Assembly (NCBI RefSeq): GCF_000002995.4
Contig: NW_025062414.1
Location: 1-14,453, forward strand
Source of the DNA: Brugia malayi
Lineage: Eukaryota; Nematoda; Chromadorea; Rhabditida; Onchocercidae
DNA: 14,453 nt
Reading direction: 5' to 3'
Position numbers and translations under genes: made by a program. The number at the start of each line of letters is the position of its first letter. Within the stretch, counting starts at the first letter, position 1. This document shows, piece after piece, positions 1-7,942 of this stretch. The notes below the pieces were generated by a model, which had not been told where the DNA came from, searched no databases, and saw only the letters and a program-made list of their open reading frames with translations.

Positions 1-187
1 CTGCTGGCACAAATGAATCCATATGAGCTAAAATTGCAATGAGAGCGTTTTGCCTCAAGAAAGTGCTTTTTTCAGCCATATTAGGGCCAGTAATTAGATG
101 TATACCAGACAAATTGATGCTATTTGCAATGAACTTATCGTTAACTTCAACAACTGGGTGTCTTTCATTGCAAATATTGAATTCCTT
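1..187 (-). pseudogene. mutS: mutS remnant, ATPase (Walker A) region, Wolbachia-like
   Basis: MutS is the bacterial mismatch-recognition ATPase. Read on the minus strand, this segment gives the end of the core/lever region (NERHPVVE) followed by the ATPase P-loop block [15 protein letters not shown] and then [11 protein letters not shown], the usual family order. The family P-loop is GPNM(A/G)GKST. Here the Gly before Lys is Glu, and the conserved Gly in the A-x-[MI]-G-S-F-V-P-A block is Asp, so the ATPase could not be functional. An in-frame TAG lies at 188-190, and I cannot follow the homology with confidence upstream of it. The fragment runs off the left edge of the window. It covers roughly residues 575-665 of a protein of about 850 residues. 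Its orientation is opposite to the mutS N-terminal piece at 816-1288, so the two halves are no longer collinear. Identity is strong; the Wolbachia origin is inferred from wording and context. Confidence 0.93.
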
Positions 188-501
188 CTACTGTTTCTGG
201 TTTTATCGGCTCATTTAGTAAATCAACCTTTGCTAATCAGGTCTCTGTTGTCGCTGGAGAGGGGAAGTGAGATGAAGATTGGCTATGACTACGATATAGG
301 CATGTAACTTCGGTGATTTAAAATCGCCAGAGTTAATAGGGGAGCGTCCAAAAAAAACTTAACTGTTGAACAATTTTTGTCTACTAGCGAATAATATGTT
401 ACTTAATTTGTTGATAAAAATATTAAAAAAGTATTTTCAGTTTGCTATACAATTCAAAGGTACACCATTTCACAATAAAATAGGGGAATTTTGCCCAAAG
501 A

Positions 502-550
502 TAGAAATAGGCAAGGGTTTCTGTTTTTTTTCTCTGGTTGCCTATTTCTA
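502..550. repeat. 13-bp perfect inverted repeat (hairpin)
   Basis: TAGAAATAGGCAA at 502-514 is exactly reverse-complemented by TTGCCTATTTCTA at 538-550, with a 23-base pyrimidine-rich loop. The 13-bp perfect stem is unlikely by chance. It resembles the small palindromic intergenic elements of Rickettsiales genomes, but no named family is assigned. Confidence 0.7.
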
Positions 551-604
551 CGCTGTGATTCAATTTGGCAAAAAGATTACATGTATACCTTCCGCAAATG
601 GCAG

Positions 605-627
605 TTTGGGCTTTTCAAAAAGCCAAA
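605..627. repeat. Short near-perfect hairpin
   Basis: TTTGG-(G)-CTTTT at 605-615 pairs with AAAAG-CCAAA at 618-627, giving a 10-bp stem with one bulged G and a two-base loop. No T-run follows, so it is not a typical intrinsic terminator. It lies in the presumed bacterial intergenic spacer upstream of mutS. Confidence 0.55.
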
Positions 628-815
628 ATTCTATATAATTTTAGTTATAAGTTATGGCTTATAGAAGAGGCTACCACAGATCTATTGCATATGCACAATT
701 TTCTAAAAAAATAGTAGTATTGCCTTTGCATAGTATAAAGTATTCCTATGTAAATTCTATGTTATCCATATAATAAAGTTGAAGCTATTGCTAACGCAAC
801 GTATTTAAAAATGTT

Positions 816-1288
816 ATGAACTTCGTAAGAGAAAAAAATACTCCTTTGATGGAGCAATATTTGAACCTAAAAGCTCAATATCAGGATCATCTGTTATTTT
901 ATAGGCTGGGAGATTTTTATGAGTTGTTTTTTTGATGATGCTATTAAAGCTGCGAAGTTGCTGAATATAGTACTAACTAAGAGAGGTAATTTGTATGGGC
1001 AAGAGGTACCAATGTGTGGAGTTCCAGCGCATAGTAGTGAATTCTTACCTTCATAAGTTAATAGATTTAGGATTCAAAGTAGCAATCTGCGATCAGTTAG
1101 AAACTGCTGATGAAGCAAAAAACAGGGGCTATAAATCTATAGTAAAACGTGATGTAGTGCAAATTGTAACTCCAGGAACAATTGTTGAAGATTCGCTATT
1201 AGAGGATAAAAACAGCAATTATCTTGCGTCCATAGTTAAACAAAATGGGGAGTATGCTATTGGCTGGCTTGAATTATCAACAGGATGC
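816..1288 (+). pseudogene. mutS: mutS remnant, N-terminal mismatch-recognition domain, two frameshifts
   Basis: The ATG at 816 opens the start of MutS domain [19 protein letters not shown], then [13 protein letters not shown]. The GDFYELF block contains the Phe-x-Glu motif that contacts mismatched DNA. One extra T in the 7-T run at 927-933 throws the frame into TGA. The next frame then continues with [17 protein letters not shown] and [12 protein letters not shown] second extra T at 1042-1046 shifts again, after which [32 protein letters not shown] and GWLELSTG follow. Similarity stops at about 1285, inside domain II, where nth sequence begins on the other strand. About 150 of ~850 residues are present. 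Both indels lie in T-containing runs, as expected for neutral decay. A plus-strand frame starting at 995 reads from mutS into antisense nth and is an artefact. Confidence 0.95.
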
Positions 1289-1561
1289 ATGTTTTACACG
1301 AGGGTTTTTGTGCTTTGCAAACATATCTACCATGTAAAACTAGCCAGTGATGAGCATAGAGTAGGTATTTTTTTTGGAACTACATTTAAAAGAGATTTCT
1401 CTGTTTTGAACACGTCTTTTTCTTTCACAAGGCCAATTTTATTGCTCACTCTAAAAACATGAGTATCAACTGCCAATGTTGGAATGCCAAGTCCTGAATT
1501 TAAAAATACATTAGCACTCTTTCTCCCAACTCCTGGCAAAGACACCAAGTCGTCAAAATTG
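1283..1561 (-). pseudogene. nth: nth (endonuclease III) remnant, C-terminal half, one frameshift
   Basis: Endonuclease III is the bacterial base-excision-repair glycosylase/AP lyase for oxidised pyrimidines. The minus strand reads [18 protein letters not shown] (the helix-hairpin-helix with the catalytic Lys), then [16 protein letters not shown] (with the catalytic Asp) and VVPKK. An 8-T plus-strand run at 1368-1375 carries one extra base. In the shifted frame the protein continues as [17 protein letters not shown] and [10 protein letters not shown], the start of the C-x6-C-x2-C-x5-C iron-sulphur motif. The fourth Cys is missing because the fragment ends at the junction with mutS near 1283-1290. 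The N-terminal half is also absent: at ~1561 the sequence switches to ubiE on the plus strand. Roughly residues 105-200 of ~210 are represented. Both catalytic residues survive, but the truncations and frameshift make it non-functional. Confidence 0.9.
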
Positions 1562-1765
1562 GGAGACATAGCAATAAGAATAGTAAGAAGAGAGCCGAGT
1601 GTTCAGGTTACAGTATGTGATATAAATCAAAACATGCTAAGTAGAGGACGTAATAAAGCCATAAACTCAAATCAGCTTAATTTTAATTGGGTGTGTGCAA
1701 ACGCAGAAAGTTTGCCATTTGAAGACTCTGAGTTCGACTGTTGCACAATAGCTTTTGGTATTCGG
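1562..1765 (+). pseudogene. ubiE: ubiE remnant, internal SAM-methyltransferase segment
   Basis: UbiE is the SAM-dependent C-methyltransferase of ubiquinone/menaquinone synthesis. The in-frame plus-strand text [27 protein letters not shown], then [20 protein letters not shown] and CTIAFGIR matches the class I methyltransferase core: end of motif I (G-D), the acidic loop after strand 2 (VCD), and the post-II region ([14 protein letters not shown]) typical of UbiE/Coq5. The Gly-rich start of motif I and everything N-terminal are cut off at ~1561 by nth antisense. After FGIR at 1765 the text stops matching and ftsH on the other strand begins. About 68 of roughly 230-250 residues remain, with no internal stop. 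The open frame 1484-1837 containing it is chimeric (nth antisense, ubiE sense, ftsH antisense) and should not be read as one protein. Confidence 0.9.
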
Positions 1766-2057
1766 ATCCTCTCAGAGTCGTCACTAGAGACCGTCTTTCC
1801 AGCCCATCATTACGTGCATATTCAAAGCTACCCATAGTAACAGTCTTCTTAATTCTGCTCTTTCATTCACTAAATTTACTAGGTCACTACCCCCTCCCCT
1901 TCTCCCCCCCCCCCCCCCCCCAAAACCAGGTGTCCCTCTCGCAACTGTCTTCACTGGTGCTATTGATATCTTCTTTATATATGTATTAAATATCTTCTTT
2001 ATATCGGGCAAACAAATAGTAATGTGTGGATCAAAACAACCAGGTCTAAGCAGTGCA
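1766..2057 (-). pseudogene. ftsH: ftsH remnant, internal AAA+ C-lobe, multiply broken
   Basis: FtsH is the membrane-anchored AAA+ zinc metalloprotease. Minus-strand reading from ~2057 gives NALLRPGCFDPHITICLPDI, then FNTYIKKISIAP, VKTVARGTPGF, DLVNLVNE, and in a shifted frame [22 protein letters not shown]. This is the family order: second region of homology (normally LLRPGRFDR), PDI(K)GR linker, GTPGFSGADLANLVNE, then the T-M-x-x-F-E-Y-A-R-D-K-V-M-M-G-ERRS helix. Both arginine-finger positions of RPGRFDR are lost (R to C and R to P). The Gly-Arg after PDIK is missing, and the SGA of PGFSGADL is replaced by a G-rich tract (minus strand) from the C-run at 1890-1921. A frameshift follows NLVNE. 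Walker A/B and the HExxH zinc site lie outside the fragment. The junction with ubiE falls within GGATCC at 1764-1769. Confidence 0.87.
1890..1921. repeat. C-rich tract with 18-C run (G-quadruplex-forming on minus strand)
   Basis: The plus strand has runs of 5 C, 4 C, a lone C and 18 C separated by T or TT within 32 bases. The minus strand therefore has several G-runs close together, enough to fold a G-quadruplex. It sits exactly where ftsH should encode Ser-Gly-Ala of PGFSGADL, so it looks like an expansion or insertion inside the remnant. It is by far the most G+C-rich spot in the window. Confidence 0.8.
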
Positions 2058-2229
2058 TTACGAAACCTCCATAAATTTTAAAATAGTGCGTAACTTTAAT
2101 TTTAGTACTTAATAATCTCTCTATATTGCATTACAGTCAAGAAAAATAAACACTGAATACCTTTTCTACAGTCTTACAATTTAATTTTCTAATAAAATGC
2201 TAGATTTTCAGTAGAAAAATCCGGTAAAG

Positions 2230-2248
2230 GCACAATTTTTTATTGTGC
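2230..2248. repeat. Hairpin, 7-bp stem with T5 loop
   Basis: GCACAAT at 2230-2236 pairs with ATTGTGC at 2242-2248 around a five-T loop. With one bulge, a further AAA/TTT pairing extends the stem. It resembles a small bacterial intergenic hairpin or weak terminator, but has no long T-tail on the plus strand. Confidence 0.5.
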
Positions 2249-2697
2249 TTTAAGTAAATATACTTTTAACGTTATTATTAATCTGTTACGATATTAAACA
2301 GATATTTTCTAAAAAAAAAATGAACAAATACGAAATTTTACAAGTTTCTATAAAAAGTATTACATAGATTGAAGAATACTGAGAATACGCTATAAGTACT
2401 AGATCAGAGTCAACTAAACGTAGAAGATAAAGTTGAACAAATGGGTCTTCTAGAAGAAAAATTAGACATGAGACTATCTCCCACAATATAATAAAAGAAT
2501 CATTAGCATAAACACGTACTCCTAGTAACAAAAAGAAAGGTGATAGTTGACAGCTAAAGTTAATAGAGAGGATGCATAAAAGCAACAGTGCTATTTCCAT
2601 TGACCGTAAAATCCTTTGTCCAAAGTTAAAATTGAGTGCCAAAATTTACGGAGGCTATCTCAATCTGAACCCAGTAGCTTAGAAAAACTAAAAGAAC

Positions 2698-2722
2698 TTT
2701 TTTTTTTTTTTTTTTTTTTTTT
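2698..2722. repeat. Poly-T run of 25
   Basis: An uninterrupted run of 25 T. Plausible origins are a poly-A tail of a minus-strand retroposed insertion or simple slippage expansion. No retroposon body or target-site duplication was recognised beside it. Confidence 0.8.
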
Positions 2723-2727
2723 GCTGA

Positions 2728-2919
2728 CTTAGTCAAACTCATTCGTGCAGTAGTTTCTATAAAATCGCAGCAAAAGAAATATTTCCTAAGTTAGGCAAAT
2801 TTTTCAGCGACAATATAGATAGAATAATTGAAAAACAGAAGAAAGACAAGGTTACTAATACACAGAAGATTACTACTCAAAGCAGATTGAACTTGGCTCA
2901 TTATGCTTGCAGCAAATAG
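2728..2919 (+). pseudogene. Unidentified coding-like remnant
   Basis: From 2728 to a TAG at 2917-2919 the plus strand is open for 63 codons without an ATG. The part from 2761 looks like real protein wording (KIAAKEIFPKLGKFFSDNID, then Lys/Gln/Thr-rich text), with mixed charged and hydrophobic residues rather than the low-complexity Asn/Lys/Ile seen in the satellite. Just upstream another frame reads ADLVKLIRAVVSI and could be the same protein before a frameshift near 2757-2765. I do not recognise the family. It lies between the Wolbachia-derived block and the satellite, so a further nuwt piece is the leading guess; a host exon is the alternative. Confidence 0.3.
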
Positions 2920-3077
2920 GTTTTACGTCACACCATGCATACTTCTTATCAGCACCTATATCTGATTTCTGTTATGGTTTAGTTTTACTTTTGGTTCGGT
3001 GGTCATCAAATTTATCAAAGATGTCTATAAGCAGCTCATTTACAAGGTACAATCATGTGTGAAACTCAACGGAAAGA

Positions 3078-3344
3078 ATGATTGGAACATGCAGGAAATT
3101 TACTGAGTTTATTCAACCATACATAAAAGAGAAACTCATTGTAAAGGTCAAAGTTAATGCAAGGATCAACAGTGTTGAGAATCTGCACTTCATTTTCAAT
3201 AAAGTGAATCTTCTCTCTCCTTTAGAGAAGGCAGATAAATTTAGTCCATTGATATTTAAAATTATTAAAACTTATTTTAATAATTACACTGGCCAAATGA
3301 CCACAATGTATGCAACCACTACCTATGCAATGCACACAAATTAA
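3078..3344 (+). pseudogene. Doubtful open frame running into the satellite
   Basis: An 88-codon frame begins at an ATG at 3078. The first ~55 residues (around QPYIKEKLIVKVKVNARI and NLLSPLEKADKFSPLIFK) are of ordinary composition and could be a degraded coding fragment of unknown family. From about 3245 the DNA is satellite monomer in inverted orientation, so the C-terminal ~30 residues are translated repeat and the stop at 3342 is a repeat stop. There is no signal peptide or recognisable motif. It is unlikely to be an expressed gene as it stands; it may be a piece of the same unassigned material as 2728-2919. Confidence 0.2.
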
Positions 3345-4702
3345 TCAATTAAGTTCAAAATATCCATTTTTTTTTTAATTAATTGATATTTTTCAAAATT
3401 TTAACATTTATTTAAAACTAGCTTTTGATATTTACTACAATTAATTTTGTAGATTAATATGCAAAATTCTAGCAAATTAATGAATTTTCATAAAATTTAA
3501 ATTTTAAATTTGAAATAAAAATGAATTATAATTGTGAGAATGAATTAAAACCGTCAAAAATCGAAAATTAAAATAGTTTTGCTAATTAAATACTGATTAA
3601 AACTTAATTATTAAAGTTTATTTTAATATTTCTGCTGGTCAAATGACCACTATGTATGCGACCAGTACCTGTGCAATGAACACAAATTTAATCAATTGAC
3701 TTCAAAATAACTAATTTAATGAAATATATATTTTAGCAGTTTTACATTTAATTAATGTAAAATTTGATATTACTAGGAATTATAGAAAAAAAGTCTAATA
3801 TACAAAAAAGGTTTTGATTCATTGCAAATCATTAAACTTTCATAAAATTCTATCTTAAGATTTCAAACAAAAATTAATTTTAGCTGCAGAAATGAATTAA
3901 ATCTACGACAAATTAAAAATCTTATTAATTTTGTTTCTCAAATATTAAAAAAAGCTTAGTTATTGAAGTATATTTTCTTATTTATGTTGTCAATTGACCA
4001 CACCGTAACTGACCGTTACCCATGCAATGCATAAATTTAATCAATTCACTTCAAAATAACTAATTTTTTTTAATGAATTGATAATTTTTTAATAGTTTTA
4101 ACATTTTAATTAAAATCAAAATTAATAGGACTAGAAATTATTTCCCCGTTTAATATACAAAAACTCTTGCAAATTATAAAATTTTCACCAAAATCAATTT
4201 TTAGATTTGAAATAATGCTTAAGCCTAAGCCTAAGTACACCCTAAGCCTAAGCCTAAGCATTTTTTTATTATTTAAAATGTCAAATGACCGCGATGTATG
4301 TGACCAGTACTATTCAACGCTTATAAATTAATTAAGTTCAAAATATCTATTTTTTTAATGTTTTGATATATCTTAATTTTTTAACATTTAATTAAGATTA
4401 AATTTGATAATAGTAGGGTTTATTTTCGAGTTTATTACGCAAAAATTCTTACAAATTATAGGATTTTCATAAAAATCAATTTTAAATTTGGTTTTAAAAT
4501 CAGCATTAATTGTAAAAATGAGTTAGGTGTATGATTAATTTAAAACTTTATTATTTTCACAGCTGAAATTATAATCAAAACTTAATTATTAAAGTTTATT
4601 TATTTATTTATGCTGATCAAATGACCACGATCTATGTGACCAGTATCTATGCAAAGCTTATAAATTAATCAATTAAGTTCAAAATATCTATTTTTTTTTA
4701 AC
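3245..4702 (-). repeat. Satellite monomers, inverted orientation (left arm)
   Basis: About five monomers lie in reverse orientation. Their conserved cores, each reading (G/A)(G/T)(C/T)CAA(A/T)TGACCAC...ACCAGTACC...ATGCAA, start near 3290, 3639, 3990, 4281 and 4616, giving spacings of about 349, 351, 291 and 335. They are recognisably the same family as the forward array but visibly more diverged, so this arm is older or has escaped homogenisation. The monomer with the core at 4281 contains a telomere-like island (4214-4262) and is the short one, like monomers E and G of the right arm. The next monomer leftward resembles right-arm monomer I. Confidence 0.85.
4214..4262 (-). repeat. Interstitial telomere-like island 1 (inverted arm)
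   Basis: A 49-bp block on the minus strand: AATGCTTAGG, CTTAGGC units, GTGTA, CTTAGGCTTAGG, CTTAAGCATT. It has the same length and internal break as the islands in the right arm, which shows all five descend from one capture event. TTAGGC is the nematode telomere unit. Confidence 0.9.
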
Positions 4703-6274
4703 GAAATTAGAAATTAAATTTTGAATGATATTTTAGAAGCAAAATTAATTAAATTTTTAATTTGCCACGGTCTTCATTCATTCTTACAATTGAAATTAAT
4801 TTTTATTTCAAATCTAAATATCAAATTTTATGAAAATTCAATAATTTGTCAACTTAATTGATTTATTTGTGTGCTTTGCATAGGTACTGGTTATTTACGA
4901 CTGGTCATTTGATCGGCATAAATAATTAAATAATCATTCAAAATTAGGTTTTAAACAATGTTTTATTTGCAAAATTATTTAAATTTTTAACTTGCCACTG
5001 TTCTAATTCATTCTTATTGCTAAAATTAATTTTTATTTCAAATCTAAATACCAAATTTTATGAAAATTCAATAATTTGTTAAGGTTATGTATATTAAACT
5101 ATAAAATAAATGCCGGAATTGTCAAAATTAAATTTAATTAAATGTTACAATATTGAAAAATATCAATTCATTAAAAAAAATGGTTATTTTGAGCATAATT
5201 GATTAGTTATTATTCATTTCATGGATACTGGTTACATACATTGTGGTCATTTGAGCAGCAAAAATAATAAAATCAAGTTTAGAAATTGAGTTGTGAATGA
5301 TATTTTGGGAGCAAAATTAATTAAACTTTTAATTTGCCACTGTTCTAAATAATTCTTGCAATTGAAATTAATTTTTATTTCAAATTTAAATATCAAATTT
5401 TATGAAAATTCAATAATTTGTCAGAGTTTTGTATATTAAACTATAAAATAAATTCTAGCAATATCAAAAACTGATTTTATTTAAATGTTAAAATATTAAA
5501 AAAAAATCAAATCATTAAAAAAATTAGATAATTTGAACTTGATTGATTAATTTATAAGCGTTGCATAGGTACTGGTCATTTATGGTGTGGTCAATTGGCA
5601 ACATAAATAATAAAATAAACTTTAATAATTAAGCTTTAATCAATTTTTTATTAGCAAAATTAATTAAATTTTTAATTAATGACGGCTTAAATTCATTCTT
5701 ACAGTTAGAATTAATTTTTATTTCTATTTTAAGTATCAAAATATAGGAAATTTGTACAATTTTGCGAAATGAATACATGTATTGTCAGAATTTATTTTAA
5801 TTATACGTTAAAATATTTATAAATATCAATTCTTAAAAAAAAAAAAGTGGTATTTTGAACTTAATTGATTAATTTGTGTGCATTGCATAGGTACTGGTCA
5901 CGTACATCGTGGTCATTTGATCAGCATAAATAATTAAATAAACTTCAAGAATTGAGTTTTGATTAAAATTTCACTCGCGAAAATAATAAAATTTTTAATT
6001 AGTCATAGATCTAATTCATTTTTACAATTAATGCTAATTTTTAATTTAAATTTAAAATTGATTTTTATGAAAATCCTATAATTTGTAAGAATTTTTGCAT
6101 AATAAACTGGAAAATAAACCCTACTATTATCAAATTTAATCTTAATTAAATGTTAAAAAATTAAGAAATATCAAAACATTAAAAAAATAGATATTTTGAA
6201 CTTAATTAATTTATAAGCGTTGAATAGTACTGGTCACATACATCGCGGTCATTTGACATTTTAAATAATAAAAA

Positions 6275-6323
6275 AATGCTTAGGCTTAGGCTTAGGGTGT
6301 ACTTAGGCTTAGGCTTAAGCATT
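6275..6323 (+). repeat. Interstitial telomere-like island 2 (monomer E, copy 1)
   Basis: A 49-bp island of TTAGGC units, broken in the middle by GTGTA and bounded by AATGCTTA and TAAGCATT, which are an 8-bp inverted repeat. The host monomer is about 289 bp to the next core instead of ~320-355, because the island stands in place of ~130 bp of normal monomer sequence. Confidence 0.92.
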
Positions 6324-6890
6324 ATTTCAAATCTAAAAATTGATTTTGGTGAAAATTTTATAATTTGCAAGAGTTTTTGTATATTAAACGTGGAAATAAC
6401 TTCTAGTTTTATCAATTCTGATTTTAATTAAATGTTAAAATGTCGAAAATTATCAATTGATTAAAAAAAAATGGATATTTTGAACTTAATTGATTAATTT
6501 GTGTGCATTGCATAGGTACTGATCGCATACATTGTGATCATTTGAACAGCAAAAATAATAAAATCAAGTTTAGAAATTGAGTTCTGAATGATATTTTAGA
6601 AGCAAAATTAATTAAATTTTTAATTTTTCACGATTTTAATTCATTCTTACAATTAAAATTAATTTATATTTCAAATTTAAATAATACATTTACAAAAATC
6701 CCATAATTTGTACGGGTGTTTTGCATACTAAACTAGGTAAGAAGTTCTACTATTATCAAAATTTAATTTCAAAGGATGTTAAAAGTATTAAAAAATATCA
6801 TTTAATAAAAAAAAAATTGATTATTACATACGCATAGTGCGGGAACTGGTCACATACATTGTTGTCATTTGACATCTTAAATAATAAAAT

Positions 6891-6939
6891 AATGCTTAGG
6901 CTTAGGCTTAGGGTATACTTAGGCTTAGGCTTAAGCATT
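6891..6939 (+). repeat. Interstitial telomere-like island 3 (monomer G, copy 1)
   Basis: The same 49-bp island with GTATA instead of GTGTA at the centre. The flanks (ATTTCAAATCTAAAAATCAA to the right) match those in monomer E, so monomers E and G share an island-bearing ancestor. Confidence 0.92.
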
Positions 6940-7942
6940 ATTTCAAATCTAAAAATCAATTTTGGTGAAATTTTATAATTTGCAAGAGTTTTTGTATATT
7001 AAACGGGAAAATAATTTCTAGTTTTCTCAATTTTCATTTTAATTAAACGTTGAAACTATTAAAAAATATCAATTCATTAAAAAAAATTTAGATATTTTGA
7101 ACTTAATTGATTAATTTATAAGCGTTGCATAGATACTGGTCACACACATTGTGGTCATTTGATCAGCATAAATAATTAAATAAACTTTAAGAATTGAGTT
7201 TTGATTAAAGTTTCACTTGTGAAAATAATAAAATTTTTAATTAGTCATAGATCTAATTCATTTTTACAATTAATGCTAATTTTAATTCAAATTTAAAATT
7301 GATTTTTATGAAAATTCAATAATTTGTCAACTTAATTGATTTATTTGTGTGCATTGCATAGGTACTGGTCATTTACGGTGTGGTCAATTGACAACATAAA
7401 TTATGAAAATAAATTTCAATAACTAAGCTTTTTTAATATTTGAGAAGCAAAATTAATAAGATTTTTAATTTGTCGTAGATTTAATTCATTTCTGCAGCTA
7501 AAATTAATTTTTGTTTGAAATTTTAAGATCGAATTTTATGAAAATTTTACGATTTGCAATGAATCAAAGCCTTTTTTGTATAATAGACTACGAAATAATT
7601 TCTAGTAATATCAAATTTTACTTTAATTAAATGTTAAAACTGTTAAAAAAATATATATTCATTAAAAAAAGTTAGATATTTCGAGCTTAATTGATCAATT
7701 TATATGCATTGCATAGGTACTGGTTATTTACGACTGGTCATTTGATCGGCATAAATAATTAAATAATCATTCAAAATTAGGTTTTAAACAATGTTTTATT
7801 TGCAAAATTATTTAAATTTTTAACTTGCCACTGTTCTAATTCATTCTTACAATTGAAATTAATTTTTATTTCAAATCTAAATATCAAATTTTATGAAAAT
7901 TCAATAATTTGTTAGGTTTTGTATATTAAACTATAAAATAAA

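Larger units (their letters stand above)
188..815. other. Gene-free spacer between the two mutS pieces
   Basis: No gene can be supported here. Open frames at 98-307 and 366-638 on the plus strand have no recognisable domain; the first lies partly antisense to the mutS remnant. About 190-300 may be further decayed mutS on the minus strand, but the reading frame is lost. The interval has two good hairpins (502-550 and 605-627) and is less extreme in A+T than the satellite further right. Because it directly precedes the mutS start codon at 816, the most economical reading is decayed bacterial intergenic DNA from upstream of mutS. A TATAAT word at 769-774 could be an old bacterial -10 box, but no convincing -35 box was found. 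Confidence 0.45.
2058..3240. other. Unassigned interval between ftsH remnant and satellite
   Basis: No recognisable gene. Base composition is closer to the nuwt part than to the satellite, so more decayed bacterial DNA is possible. Contents noted: a hairpin at 2230-2248, a 25-T run at 2698-2722, and a stop-free stretch at 2728-2919. Two longer open frames are doubtful. The minus frame 2286-2642 is Leu/Ile-rich and has no motif; the plus frame 3078-3344 has no known domain and its C-terminal end runs into the satellite. Confidence 0.5.
4883..7715 (+). repeat. Higher-order repeat copy 1 (~2833 bp)
   Basis: The marker GGTACTGGTTATTTACGACT recurs at 4883, 7716 and (one variant just after it) 10755, and everything between recurs in the same order. 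Calling the marked monomer J and the others B-I, copy 1 runs J-B-C-D-E-F-G-H-I. Monomers E and G carry the telomere-like islands. H is short (228 bp to the next core) because a deletion joins AATAATTTGTC directly to AACTTAATTGATTTATTTG. The same deletion scar precedes the first J core at about 4850. Confidence 0.85.

Noticed and set aside
1784..2011. Gly-rich minus-strand protein (GFGGGGGGRRGGG)
   Set aside because: The Gly run is translation of the C-rich tract; the flanks are ftsH, so it is a broken ftsH fragment, not a Gly-rich protein.
1..2057. A functional bacterial operon or bacterial contig
   Set aside because: The strands alternate, every gene is truncated, there are several frameshifts and a TAG, and catalytic residues are lost. 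The adjoining sequence is nematode-type satellite.
2286..2642. A 118-codon minus-strand frame rich in Leu, Ile and Phe
   Set aside because: It resembles a membrane protein only through composition. No motif, plausible regulatory context or recognised family was found; A+T-rich DNA readily gives such hydrophobic frames.
2698..2722. Retrotransposon tail
   Set aside because: There is a 25-T run, but no reverse-transcriptase wording, target-site duplication or element body was found next to it.
6275..6323. A true chromosome end
   Set aside because: The islands are short (about six units), interrupted, repeated internally and embedded in satellite with sequence continuing on both sides.
6206..6415. 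A 69-codon minus-strand frame, repeated exactly at 9248-9457
   Set aside because: It is a translation of satellite monomer E; the KPKPKYTLSLSLS part is the TTAGGC island read in antisense. Its repetition comes from the higher-order repeat, not from a gene family.
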